Assembly: GCF_016612995.1 (NCBI RefSeq)
Contig: NZ_JAEOAH010000006.1
Span: 62,001-126,000, forward strand
Direction: 5' to 3'
Source: Viridibacillus soli
GTDB taxonomy: Bacteria > Bacillota > Bacilli > Bacillales_A > Planococcaceae
Length of the DNA stretch: 64,000 nt
The notes under the pieces are model-generated. The model did not search any database. It saw only the letters and a program-made list of their open reading frames with translations, and was not told where the DNA came from. Shown here piece by piece: positions 1-9,756 of the stretch. Numbering within the stretch: position 1 is the first letter of the stretch; the number at the start of each line of letters is the position of its first letter. Both the position numbers and the translations under genes were made by a program.

Positions 1-509
1 ATACATCCATGTATTATGAAGCTTTACAACTAGAGGCACAGGAGAAATTTGCAGCACCACAGTGCAACTATCACTGGTCAGCACAGGATCCCGAAACGGT
101 GGATTTGATTCCGTATGTCGGGCAAATTAGTGCGCGTCTGCCGAATATTTGGATGGCATCCGGCTTTCGAAAATGGGGGTTAGCCAATTCAATTGTCGCA
201 TCACAACTGCTGTGTGATGGGATTGTTGGTAAACCAAATGCTGGGCTCTCTCTGTATTCTCCTAAGCATACGAAATTTGGTGATGCCGTTATGCAGGCTT
301 TGAAACTTGGCGGAAAAGTAACAAAAGATTTCGTGGGTGGTCATGTCGCGCGTCGTGCTATGCCTCGTTGTACTCATCTAGGCTGTAAAACAAGATGGAA
401 TGAAGCGGATGAAACATGGGATTGTCCTTGCCATGGATCACGTTTTTCAAAGGATGGTGCAGTACTTGAGGGGCCTGCTGTTTATCCATTAGATTTAAGC
501 GGACTATGA
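1..509 (+). CDS. FAD-dependent oxidoreductase with C-terminal Rieske [2Fe-2S] domain (3' part only)
   Basis: The gene enters from the left edge, so the N-terminal FAD-binding part is missing; codons start at position 3 and the Met codon at 9 is internal or cannot be judged. Counting from that Met, residues 30-110 look like the end of a DAO-type glycine/D-amino-acid oxidase fold (PYVGQI, then SIVASQLLCDGIVG). The end is a Rieske cluster site: C121-x-H123 and C139-P-C141-H142 followed by G-S-R-F, the normal two-Cys two-His set for a 2Fe-2S centre. This domain order is typical of Bacillales cytosolic FAD/Rieske oxidoreductases, whose substrate is generally unknown. It ends at a bidirectional terminator facing ppaC. 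Confidence 0.85.
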   Translation, partial: TSMYYEALQLEAQEKFAAPQCNYHWSAQDPETVDLIPYVGQISARLPNIWMASGFRKWGLANSIVASQLLCDGIVGKPNAGLSLYSPKHTKFGDAVMQALKLGGKVTKDFVGGHVARRAMPRCTHLGCKTRWNEADETWDCPCHGSRFSKDGAVLEGPAVYPLDLSGL

Positions 510-529
510 ATACTAATATGTATAAAAAA

Positions 530-555
530 CGGCCTGATCATATGCGATCAGGCCG
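530..555. terminator. Bidirectional hairpin terminator
   Basis: A 10-bp perfect stem (CGGCCTGATC with its complement) closes a 6-nt loop between two convergent genes. An A-run lies on the left and a T-rich stretch on the right, so it can serve both the Rieske gene and ppaC. Confidence 0.85.
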
Positions 556-573
556 TCTCCTCTTATATGAGGA

Positions 574-1500
574 TTATTTTAATGCACCCGTTAATGCTGG
601 GACAATTTGTTTTTTACGCGAAACTACGCCTTTTAATAGCGCACGGTTATTATCCGCTGCAACGTTGAATGCTGCATACGCTTTTTCAGCTTGTGCACCA
701 ATTGCAATAGCAACAGAATCATTGTTTAGAATATCAGTTACTACGAAGAAGAAAAGATCTAAACCTTTTTCTGCAACAGCGTTGTTTAATAAGACTTCCA
801 GTTCAGCTTGGCGGTTTAAAACGTCAGTTACATCAACAGCATTTACTTGAGCGATGACAACTTTATGCTCACCCATGCTGAATTCTTTGGCATCAAGGGA
901 AAGTAAATCTTCTAATGACTTGTCGCTTAAATCAGCACCTGCTTTTAACATTGCAAGACCATACTCAGCAGCATCAACATTTGCAATTTCAGCTAATTCA
1001 TTAGCCGCTTTGACGTCTTGCTCTGTGCATGTTGGTGATTTGAATAATAGTGTATCAGAGATGATTGCAGATAGCATAAGGCCTGCATAGTTAGCCGGAA
1101 TTTCAATTTCATTTTCTTTGAAGATTTTATTTAGAATAGTTGCTGTACAACCAACTGGTTCAGCACGGTAGTACAATGGATCAGCTGTTTCAAAGTTAGC
1201 GACTCGGTGGTGATCTATTACTTCAGTTACTTGAACTTCAGCGATATCATCAGCACTTTGTTGACGCTCGTTATGGTCAACTAAAATTACATGAGAAGTT
1301 TCTCCTGCAACTTTATCCACTAAGCGTGGTGCTTCAAAACCGAATTTTTCTAAAGCAAATGCTGTTTCATTGTTTAGCTCGCCAAGACGAACAGCTTCAG
1401 CGTCAACGCCTAGTTGTTTTTTTAAATATGCATATACTAACGCAGATGTGATTGTATCAGTATCTGGGTTTTTGTGTCCGAATACAAGTACTTTACTCAT
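574..1500 (-). CDS. ppaC: Manganese-dependent inorganic pyrophosphatase
   Basis: 308 aa, the usual length of family II (DHH superfamily) soluble pyrophosphatase, which hydrolyses PPi to two phosphates in the cytoplasm and so drives biosynthetic reactions forward. The metal ligands are all visible: H9 in the [10 protein letters not shown] motif, D13, D15, D75 (LVDHN) and the D96-H97-H98 motif; the C-terminal DHHA2 domain carries the SRKKQ phosphate-binding segment near residue 295. The ATG is preceded by a strong AGGAGG site. It is a single-gene unit, convergent with the Rieske gene and sharing its terminator. Confidence 0.97.
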   Translation of the reverse strand: MSKVLVFGHKNPDTDTITSALVYAYLKKQLGVDAEAVRLGELNNETAFALEKFGFEAPRLVDKVAGETSHVILVDHNERQQSADDIAEVQVTEVIDHHRVANFETADPLYYRAEPVGCTATILNKIFKENEIEIPANYAGLMLSAIISDTLLFKSPTCTEQDVKAANELAEIANVDAAEYGLAMLKAGADLSDKSLEDLLSLDAKEFSMGEHKVVIAQVNAVDVTDVLNRQAELEVLLNNAVAEKGLDLFFFVVTDILNNDSVAIAIGAQAEKAYAAFNVAADNNRALLKGVVSRKKQIVPALTGALK

Positions 1501-1623
1501 ATAAATTTTGCCTCCTAGATTTCCCTAATTTCCGACTACATTTTATCATATATAGCACTGAAAAAGTATGATATGCACCTTATCGTTAATTAGTCAGTTC
1601 TCATCAAATTACTTTTCTAAAAC

Positions 1624-1875
1624 ATCAGGTGTGTTTTTCGGGAAACATTGGGTTATTATTTACCGTTAAAATGGTTTTTTTATGTTTAATATTAACGTAT
1701 GTTACTACATTTTTTAGTTGATTGTAGCGGAGGGTGCTCGACTCCTGCGGAAAATGCAAGCGAACCGAGACCTTGCACGGAGCGTAGCGTAGGAAGCGGC
1801 TCGGTCCTTGCCAGCGGGCGAGCATCCCGTAGCGGAAATTAACCCACTTTAATAGTAAAGGTTAACATTGGTTAA
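1624..1875. repeat. Dispersed GC-rich intergenic repeat, family A, copy 1
   Basis: This 252-bp stretch fills much of the 1501-2088 gap and aligns along its whole length with 45671-45922, also 252 bp and in the same orientation. An AT-rich 5' part (ATTTACCGTTAAAATG, ACGTATGTTACTACAT) leads into a GC-rich core (TGCTCGACTCCTGCGG, GAGCGTAGCG, GAGCATCCCGTAGCGG) able to fold on itself (GCTCG with CGAGC, CCGAG with CTCGG). An open frame of 66 codons inside it is not a gene. The rest of the gap (1876-2088) is AT-rich and shows only the ribosome binding site of the next gene. Similar GC-rich elements are widespread in Bacillaceae; the function is unknown. Confidence 0.85.
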
Positions 1876-2088
1876 TCAACACGCCTGCTAAAACATATTA
1901 TTATCCTTACATTTCATTATATCAAGATAATTATATTTTTTTAAAATTAACATTATACTATTATCACGGAAGTGAATAGGCTTATTTATCTAACAAATTT
2001 GATAAATACAACAAAAATCATGTAAATTACGGTAATACTATGTTACTATTTTTTATATAGTAAATGTACGCAATAAAGAGGGGTATTA

Positions 2089-2895
2089 ATGGAAAAAAAG
2101 ATTGAAAAAAAATACATACCGCTAGCTGAATATTTCAGCTCGGCAACAGATGAAAAAATTAAACTTTCTTTCACAGAAATCGAAACAATTATGGGACAGC
2201 CATTACCAAATGCCTCCTATTTAAATAAGAGCTGGTGGAAAAAAACAAAACCCCCTCTAAAACATTATTTAGCTTGGGTTGAGCAAGGTTATTATGTATC
2301 CGCTATTCAACCTGGTTTTTACGTAACATTTGAAAAACCATCTAAAAGCACTAATATTGTAATCGATTGCCCTGAAAATACAAAGTACGCATACGTCATT
2401 CGCCCAATTGAAACTGACGATGCACGCAATTTAGTTGAGTTATTTTCTAAAATAGATGCCGAAACCAATTATATGCTTTACGGTGAAGATGAACGTGGGC
2501 AATCCATACAAAGCTTACGCAAGAAAATCACTAGCTGGAAAAAAGACAACTCTAGCTCGATTTTAGTAGCCGTTGTAAATGGGCAAATTGGTGGTATGAT
2601 TGCCATTTCAGGAAACAAAGCGCAACGTGCCAAACACCGTGCATCCATTTTTCTCGGTGTTATGCAAAAATTCACTAACCAGGGTATCGGTACAGCACTG
2701 GTGAAAGATGCCGAAAAGTGGGCAAATTCACATGCTATTAAACGTCTCGAATTAAGTGTATGCAAATCGAATGCAATTGCCCTTAATATGTACAAAAAGT
2801 TCGGCTTTACTATTGATGGCGAGCGCCTTCAGTCATTGAAAATCAATGATGTATATGAAGATGAACTTTATATGAGTAAGTTATTGAATGACTGA
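2089..2895 (+). CDS. GNAT N-acetyltransferase with N-terminal DUF7662-like domain
   Basis: 268 aa in two parts. Residues 8-85 match the small DUF7662 pattern (KYIPLAEYF start, LSFTEIETIMG, paired W in KSWWKK, W-x-x-x-G-Y-Y-V near the end). Residues 100-265 are a GNAT acyltransferase: an RPIETDDA start, a beta-4 strand ending in LGV, the acyl-CoA loop Q-K-F-T-N-Q-G-I-G-T-A, then N-A-I-A-L-N-M-Y-K-K-F-G-F. It transfers an acyl group from acyl-CoA to an unknown acceptor. GAGGGG precedes the ATG. It is convergent with the racemase/deacylase pair, so a succinyl donor role in that pathway is conceivable but not shown. Confidence 0.8.
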   Translation: MEKKIEKKYIPLAEYFSSATDEKIKLSFTEIETIMGQPLPNASYLNKSWWKKTKPPLKHYLAWVEQGYYVSAIQPGFYVTFEKPSKSTNIVIDCPENTKYAYVIRPIETDDARNLVELFSKIDAETNYMLYGEDERGQSIQSLRKKITSWKKDNSSSILVAVVNGQIGGMIAISGNKAQRAKHRASIFLGVMQKFTNQGIGTALVKDAEKWANSHAIKRLELSVCKSNAIALNMYKKFGFTIDGERLQSLKINDVYEDELYMSKLLND

Positions 2896-2902
2896 TAATT
2901 AC

Positions 2903-2933
2903 AAAATGCTATGCATAATATGCATAGCATTTT
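2903..2933. terminator. Bidirectional hairpin terminator
   Basis: A 13-bp perfect inverted repeat (AAAATGCTATGCA and its complement) with a 5-nt loop, flanked by T-runs for both directions. It lies between the GNAT gene and the stop codon of the convergent racemase gene. Confidence 0.85.
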
Positions 2934-2937
2934 TTCT

Positions 2938-4044
2938 TTAACGATACACTTTCTTACTAACTGTAAACTGCTCCAGCGATTCCATATTCGGCTCATAGCC
3001 AACACCATAACCTTCTGGCACCTTAATATAACCGTCTTCAACAATAACTTCAGGTGAAATAATATCTTGATCCCAATAATGATTAGAACCTGCTGTATCT
3101 CCAGGTAATACGAAATTTTGAAGTGTCGTTAGTGCTACATTATGCGCTCGACCAATACCGGATTCTAACATACCCCCACACCAGACTTTAATGCCATGCT
3201 GCATGCATAAATCATGAATGCGCTTCGCTTCAGTTAAACCACCTACTCGGCCAAATTTAATATTAATGACTCCGCAGCTTCCAAGCTCAATCGCGGTGCG
3301 TGCATCTTCATAAGAGCAAATACTTTCATCTAAACAAATTGGTGTTTTCAACTGCTTTTGTAGCTTTGCATGATTGATAATATCATCCGACGCAAGAGGT
3401 TGCTCAATCATCATTAAATTGAATTCATCCAACTGCTGCAGCAGTTCAATATCATCCAAACTATAAGCTGAATTGGCATCAGCCATTAAAGGTACTTCTG
3501 GAAAACGTGCACGAATTGCTCGGATTACTTCAATATCTTTATCCGGCTTAATCTTCACCTTCATGCGTTTATAACCCGCTGTAACGTGCTCTTCAATAAG
3601 CTGTAATAGCTGCTCTGTTGTAGGCTGTATACCAATACTAATTCCTACTTCAATTTTCTCTTTTGTCCCGCCTAAGGCATGTGCAAGTGACTGCTCTGTA
3701 CGCTTTGCGTATAAATCCCAAACCGCACTTTCAAGTGTCGCCTTTGCCATATTATTTTGGCGGATTACTTTGAAAATAGCGCTAATTTCATCTGGGTGCT
3801 GGACGTCTTTGTTCAGTACTAATGGAATAAGGAAATCTTCAAGCATATGCCAACTCGTCTTCACCGTTTCCTCTGTATACCAAGGGACTTCAAAAGCAAC
3901 CCCTTCTCCCCAACCAGAAAGTCCACTTTCATCCTTTGCCTCTAAAATTAAAAATTGCTTATCTTGCACTGTACCGAAACTTGTTGTAAATGGTGATTTC
4001 ATACGCATACTTAGTTGTCGAATCGTAACCTCTGTAATTTTCAC
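2938..4044 (-). CDS. menC: N-acylamino acid racemase / o-succinylbenzoate synthase family protein
   Basis: 368 aa, enolase superfamily. The muconate-lactonising subgroup active site is complete: K162-V-K164 (acid/base), metal ligands D189 (MADANS), E214 (MIEQPL) and D239 (CLDES), and K263 (NIKFGRVGG). The family contains both OSBS (menaquinone synthesis) and N-succinylamino acid racemase, often promiscuous. No other men gene is in the window; instead the upstream gene of the same unit is an M20 N-acyl amino acid deacylase. I therefore favour NSAR, converting N-acyl-D- to N-acyl-L-amino acids, with OSBS as the alternative; the menC symbol is a family label. It lies 67 bp behind the M20 gene. 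Confidence 0.8.
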   Translation of the reverse strand: MKITEVTIRQLSMRMKSPFTTSFGTVQDKQFLILEAKDESGLSGWGEGVAFEVPWYTEETVKTSWHMLEDFLIPLVLNKDVQHPDEISAIFKVIRQNNMAKATLESAVWDLYAKRTEQSLAHALGGTKEKIEVGISIGIQPTTEQLLQLIEEHVTAGYKRMKVKIKPDKDIEVIRAIRARFPEVPLMADANSAYSLDDIELLQQLDEFNLMMIEQPLASDDIINHAKLQKQLKTPICLDESICSYEDARTAIELGSCGVINIKFGRVGGLTEAKRIHDLCMQHGIKVWCGGMLESGIGRAHNVALTTLQNFVLPGDTAGSNHYWDQDIISPEVIVEDGYIKVPEGYGVGYEPNMESLEQFTVSKKVYR

Positions 4045-4111
4045 ACTGCCGCCCTTTCCCTACTCCTTCTAGTGTAGTGCTTTTATAAGAACATACGCTA
4101 AGAAAGGATTT

Positions 4112-5257
4112 TCAGCAAGACAGAGCTTCATTTTTTGCATGTGCAAATGCACCTAATACCGTACGTGCTAAAATTTCAACACCGACAATAAGTTGAGCTT
4201 CATTAAACGTCATTTTTGGGTGATGCAAACCCGGAGTCAATCCACAACCAAGCCCTAACATCGACGCCTTCACATTTTCTCTTTTAACCGTATAAAAATG
4301 AAAATCCTCTCCACCTGGCGTAATAATTGGTGGACGTAAATAGTCTTCACCAACTGATTCAATAATTGCCTGTTCTATTATTTCCTTTGCACCTTCGTTC
4401 ACTTCAGCAGCGGCAACTCGGATTTGTTCATGTAGATCAATTTTAATGTCATACAGTGACTCAATTGCTCGTACGGTGCGCTCGATGCCATCATGTAATT
4501 GTTCCATCCCTTCATTTGTTTGGGCACGTACATCAATTGAGAAAAAAGCCTTCGCTGGGATGATATTGCCCGACTCCCCACCAGCTTGAAACTTCGTCAC
4601 CTTCACTGAAAATGGAATCATCGTATCAATATGAATCGTTTTTAAAGCTTCGATTAAACTCGCACCAATTTCGATTGCATTTTTACCTAAATGAGGTCTT
4701 GCAGCATGTGATTCTTCACCGTTAATTTGGCCATTTATAAGCATTGATGCACCGTGATAAAGTGCCGGACAAAAAGTACCATCACTTAGCTCCTGTACCG
4801 GCCGAACATGTACACCAAATAAATAATCCATATCATCTACCAATCCACGATCAACAAATGACAATGCTCCTTGCCCCTTTTCTTCAGCTGGTTGGAACAA
4901 CACACGAATGGTCCCTATCCCCGTGTTTTTCAAACGCTTCAATAATAATAAAACCCCAATCACCATAGTCATATGTGCATCATGCCCACAAGAATGATGT
5001 GCACAAAATTCACCATCAACCTCTTGCCACAATGCATCAATATCCGTACGCAACCCGACAACTGGCCTACCTTCACCAATCTCTACATATAGCCCAGTAC
5101 TATCTACAAAAGTATGCACCTCATAGCCTTCCTGTTCTAATATCCCTTTAATATATTCGGTTGTCCTCCTCTCTTTCCAACTAACTTCGGGATTTTCATG
5201 CAAATACTTGAATATCCTATGCAATTGAGGTTCAAGCATTAATAACTGCTCCTTCAT
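4112..5257 (-). CDS. M20-family N-acyl-L-amino acid amidohydrolase
   Basis: 381 aa zinc peptidase-like deacylase. The metal site motif is at residues 89-96 (S-C90-G-H-D-A-H-M), the second motif FQPAEE at 121-126 provides the catalytic Glu pair, and GGEDFHFY near residue 315 gives the last ligand. The middle part (about 180-290) is the dimerisation lid. It belongs to the hippurate hydrolase/aminoacylase subfamily that releases L-amino acids from N-acetyl, N-succinyl or N-benzoyl forms. The ATG has an AGGGG site. It is first in a two-gene unit with the racemase, the same pairing used for D- to L-amino acid conversion in Geobacillus. Confidence 0.85.
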   Translation of the reverse strand: MKEQLLMLEPQLHRIFKYLHENPEVSWKERRTTEYIKGILEQEGYEVHTFVDSTGLYVEIGEGRPVVGLRTDIDALWQEVDGEFCAHHSCGHDAHMTMVIGVLLLLKRLKNTGIGTIRVLFQPAEEKGQGALSFVDRGLVDDMDYLFGVHVRPVQELSDGTFCPALYHGASMLINGQINGEESHAARPHLGKNAIEIGASLIEALKTIHIDTMIPFSVKVTKFQAGGESGNIIPAKAFFSIDVRAQTNEGMEQLHDGIERTVRAIESLYDIKIDLHEQIRVAAAEVNEGAKEIIEQAIIESVGEDYLRPPIITPGGEDFHFYTVKRENVKASMLGLGCGLTPGLHHPKMTFNEAQLIVGVEILARTVLGAFAHAKNEALSC

Positions 5258-5404
5258 CTCGACGTCCCCTTTCTATTCGTTATCAAAATATATCTTCCTT
5301 ATTTCTCTGTTTTGAGAAGGAATTCAACTTATACTATTTCTCTCTTATAGGTATATATATGTAACATTTAGTTCGGGTATCGTGAAAAATGTTTAATATT
5401 CATC

Positions 5405-5431
5405 AAAAAACCCGCTTAATAAAAAAGCGGG
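5405..5431 (-). terminator. Rho-independent terminator of the CoA-transferase gene
   Basis: Read on the minus strand, CCCGCTT and AAGCGGG pair around an AT-rich loop and are followed by six T. It lies 15 bp past the CoA-transferase stop codon. Confidence 0.85.
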
Positions 5432-5445
5432 CCCAATTATTAGAA

Positions 5446-6741
5446 TTACATTAAATGTAGTTTTTTTGCTTCAAAAATAAGCTCTTCTTTGAACTTAGGG
5501 TGCGCAATATCGATTAAAGCTTTTGCTCTTGCTGAAACAGATTTTCCTTTTAACTCAGCTACACCGTACTCTGTCACGACTTTATCTACATCATTTTTGG
5601 ACGTTGTAACTATCGACCCGTTTGTTAATAATACTTTTACACGAGAGATCGTATCGTTTTTCGTCGTCGAATGCATGCATATAAAACCTCGTCCATTTTC
5701 TGCAAAGTTCGCTCCACGCGCAAAATCAAATTGCCCACCTGTTGAAGAGTAATATTTACCCGCAACGGTTTCAGAAGCACATTGACCATATAAGTCCACT
5801 TCCGTCGTAGCATTGATTGAAACGATATTATCCTCCTGTGCAATTAAGCGAGGGTCATTCGTTACATCAACTGTTTGGAATTCCACGATTGGATTGTTAT
5901 GAAGGAATTTATATAGCTTGTCCGTTCCTAGCGCAAATGTTCCAACGACTTTTCCCTTATTCGTTTTCTTCCTGGAACCATCTACGACACCTTTCTCTAC
6001 TAAGCCTACAACTCCATCTGTAATAAGCTCTGTATGAATACCCAGATTTCGATGGTCCTTCAATAAACTAATAACTGCATCTGGAATCGAACCAATCCCT
6101 GCTTGCAATGTATCTCCATTATTAATATATTCTGCAACATACTCAGCAATACGCAAATCCTTCTCACCAATAATCGGGTCTGGATTTTTCACAAGGGGTA
6201 TATGATGCTCAATAAAGCCCTCCACTTGACTAATATGTATTAAGTTTTGACCGAAAGTTCTTGGCATATGTTCATTCACTTCCAGGAAAAAGGGTGCATT
6301 ACCGATAAAGCAAGCTGCATAATCTGCTTGTGTTCCAAGCGAAAAATACCCGTGCTCATCCATAGGCGAAGCAACCGCCATTACAAGAGATGCTTTCGTA
6401 TATTGCTTCATAATACGTGGTACTTCATGAAAATAGTTCGGCATCAATTCACAATGTCCATTTTGATAAGCTTTACGTGTAGCGCCGCTCAAAAAGTAAG
6501 AGACATGTGATAAATGCTCTTTATACGCGCCTTCAATATACTTACGCGGATGCATCGTCAGCATTTGGTGAATGCGTACAGCTTTTAGTCGCTCCGCATT
6601 TTCTTCCAATACATCTAATAACTTCACTGGTTCTCCATTTGAAATCGGCACAATAATATCTGCTCCGTCTTTAATATATGAAAAGACCTCTTCCGGCTTC
6701 TTTAACTTAGCCTTGTATTGTCTTTGAAAAATTCCTGTCAT
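5446..6741 (-). CDS. Acetyl-CoA hydrolase/CoA-transferase family protein (4-hydroxybutyrate/butyryl CoA-transferase type)
   Basis: 431 aa, the size of the Cat1/AbfT-type class I CoA-transferases. Visible marks are the QAGIGSIPDAV loop near residue 216, the GGQFDFARGA segment near 334 and VTEYGVAELKG near 397; both halves of the duplicated alpha/beta domain are present. The enzyme moves CoA between an acyl-CoA and a carboxylate, usually acetate, through a glutamyl-CoA intermediate. The exact acceptor cannot be told from sequence. AAGGAGG precedes the ATG. It stands alone, with its own terminator and a 370-bp gap upstream. Confidence 0.85.
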   Translation of the reverse strand: MTGIFQRQYKAKLKKPEEVFSYIKDGADIIVPISNGEPVKLLDVLEENAERLKAVRIHQMLTMHPRKYIEGAYKEHLSHVSYFLSGATRKAYQNGHCELMPNYFHEVPRIMKQYTKASLVMAVASPMDEHGYFSLGTQADYAACFIGNAPFFLEVNEHMPRTFGQNLIHISQVEGFIEHHIPLVKNPDPIIGEKDLRIAEYVAEYINNGDTLQAGIGSIPDAVISLLKDHRNLGIHTELITDGVVGLVEKGVVDGSRKKTNKGKVVGTFALGTDKLYKFLHNNPIVEFQTVDVTNDPRLIAQEDNIVSINATTEVDLYGQCASETVAGKYYSSTGGQFDFARGANFAENGRGFICMHSTTKNDTISRVKVLLTNGSIVTTSKNDVDKVVTEYGVAELKGKSVSARAKALIDIAHPKFKEELIFEAKKLHLM

Positions 6742-6932
6742 GAAAAATCCTCCTTATTTCTACAATAAGCAATAATTTTACTTAAAAATATCATCTTCCC
6801 CTTAGAATAACATAATCTTTCTATTCAAATGGGATTTTCCAAACATAAAGAAAGAGCATCAATAAGATACCCTTTCTTATAAAATAATATTCTTTAACTG
6901 TAAAATAAAAATTGTTAACAATCTTCAAGGAG

Positions 6933-7108
6933 ATATCCACATTTTCAACATAAAAGTAAAAACAAACTCAAAAATTATACACATCGTACAAAAAAAACTA
7001 AATATAAACCATTTTTTTATCCACTATTCACAGTTTTATCCCCACTATACACAATATGCATAAAAAAAGCAGTTCACCTTTAAACCGTGAACTGCTCCAT
7101 GTGTATAA
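6933..7108. other. Cluster of DnaA-box-like 9-mers in an AT-rich gap
   Basis: The gap 6742-7111 has no gene. Within it are ATATCCACA (6933), TTATACACA (6975), TTATCCACT (7017), TTATCCCCA (7036) and CTATACACA (7045) on the plus strand, and TTATACACA on the minus strand (7100-7108). Against the relaxed DnaA box TTWTNCACA two are exact and four differ at one base. The glpK terminator also lies here. The base composition makes chance matches likely enough that this is only a candidate DnaA-binding cluster. Confidence 0.35.
7068..7096 (-). terminator. Terminator of the glpFK operon
   Basis: A 10-bp perfect stem (AGCAGTTCAC with its complement) is followed on the minus strand by a run of T. It lies 16 bp beyond the glpK stop codon. 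Confidence 0.88.
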
Positions 7109-7111
7109 CTA

Positions 7112-8626
<1,515 letters not shown>

Positions 8627-8629
8627 TTA

Positions 8630-9424
8630 TTAAACTGCTTTATTCACTGTAGACTGTGCTGATACGAAGATTCCTAAAATGATAATTCCTACTATCCAAA
8701 ATGCAATGCTATTTTGCCCTTCGAAAACTTGCTGATAAAATAGTGCACCGAACACACCACCAATAATTGGGCCTACAACCGGTACCCAAGAATAGCTCCA
8801 GTTCGAATCTCGTTTTCCGGGAATCGGTAGGAAGAAATGTGCAATACGCGGGCCTAAATCACGCGCTGGGTTAATAGCATAACCAGTTGGACCTCCTAGT
8901 GCCATACCAATTACGATAATTAATGCACCAACGATTAATGGATTTAAACCGTCCGTAATATTATTCGCTCCGATGGCTAAAATACCAAGTACTAAGATAA
9001 ATGTGCCAATCATCTCCGTCGTTAAATTTGATAACGGATGATTATATGCGGGAGATGTACAAAATACCGCTAGTTTTGCATCTGAATCATCAGTTGGTTT
9101 CCAATGCGCCAAATAAGTTAGATACACTAAAATTGCACCGATTATGGCGCCAATCATCTGTGCCAGGATGAACATCGGAACTTCTGACCATTCGAATTTA
9201 CCAATCGTCGCCAGGGCGATTGTCAGCGCAGGATTTAAATGTGCACCACTAATGCCACCAACTGCAAATGCACCCATAGCTACAGCAAGACCCCAGGCAA
9301 CCGTTATAACAATCCAACCACCATCTTTGCCTTTAGAGCCCTTTAAAGAAACAGCTGCCACAACACCACCACCGAACAAGATCAATATCATTGTTCCTAC
9401 TACTTCAGCCATAAAAGTCGACAT
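8630..9424 (-). CDS. glpF: Glycerol uptake facilitator (aquaglyceroporin)
   Basis: 264 aa MIP-family channel with six membrane spans and the two half-helices marked by NPA boxes: AHLNPALT near residue 61 and AINPARDLGPR near 185. The Arg after the second NPA and the Asp that follows (NPARD) are typical of glycerol rather than water channels. It lets glycerol diffuse across the cytoplasmic membrane for GlpK. The ATG has a strong AAGGAGGAG site. First gene of glpFK; the regulators GlpP and glpD are not in the window. Confidence 0.97.
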   Translation of the reverse strand: MSTFMAEVVGTMILILFGGGVVAAVSLKGSKGKDGGWIVITVAWGLAVAMGAFAVGGISGAHLNPALTIALATIGKFEWSEVPMFILAQMIGAIIGAILVYLTYLAHWKPTDDSDAKLAVFCTSPAYNHPLSNLTTEMIGTFILVLGILAIGANNITDGLNPLIVGALIIVIGMALGGPTGYAINPARDLGPRIAHFFLPIPGKRDSNWSYSWVPVVGPIIGGVFGALFYQQVFEGQNSIAFWIVGIIILGIFVSAQSTVNKAV

Positions 9425-9455
9425 ACCGTACTCCTCCTTTTTAATAACGAAATAA

Positions 9456-9469
9456 TGAAAGCGTAAACG
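9456..9469 (-). promoter_or_regulatory. Candidate cre (CcpA) site before glpF
   Basis: TGAAAGCGTAAACG matches the catabolite-responsive element TGWAANCGNTNWCA at 12 of 14 positions and lies about 30 bp upstream of the glpF start, in the leader. Glycerol genes are commonly under CcpA control in Bacillus; the site is near-palindromic, so its orientation is arbitrary. Confidence 0.4.
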
Positions 9470-9538
9470 TTAAAATATATTCTGCTAGAATTCAAGTTAT
9501 GCAATCGCAATAATATTAATTTTCTTCGCTCACTATGT

Positions 9539-9564
9539 AAAAAATACTTCGAGATGTATTTTTT
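9539..9564 (-). promoter_or_regulatory. AT-rich stem-loop in the glpF leader
   Basis: AAAAAATAC and GTATTTTTT form a 9-bp stem about 115 bp upstream of glpF. In B. subtilis the glpFK leader holds a terminator that the RNA-binding antiterminator GlpP overrides; this hairpin occupies a comparable place but is very AT-rich, so the assignment is weak. The rest of 9425-9756 shows the candidate cre site and a second stem-loop, no gene. Confidence 0.3.
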
Positions 9565-9627
9565 ATTTGTTAGATTTTTTACCAGCTTTTTTCTTGGCTA
9601 TCTTTTGTTAAGTAAATCAAAGTAAGA

Positions 9628-9661
9628 GACCTTTCAAATCATACTGACTATCTGAAAGGTC
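9628..9661. terminator. Stem-loop, possible terminator of the decayed region
   Basis: GACCTTTCA and TGAAAGGTC form a perfect 9-bp stem with a 16-nt loop. It lies about 95 bp past the end of the TatC-like remnant. No clean T-run follows on either strand, so termination is uncertain. Confidence 0.4.
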
Positions 9662-9756
9662 AATAAATTACTTTCTTCATTCATTAATCGCAGCCTTTAA
9701 CATTTGTTTCCGCTCAATCTTTTTCACTTGGGAAATACTACTTTCATAAAGCAAAA

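Noticed and set aside
1625-1825. 66-codon frame in the repeat
   Set aside because: It lies wholly inside the family A repeat and is not preserved in the second copy.
2938-4044. Menaquinone biosynthesis locus
   Set aside because: The racemase belongs to the MenC family but no menB, menD, menE, menF or menH is present, and the AMP-ligase at 33-34 kb is a generic acyl-CoA synthetase.
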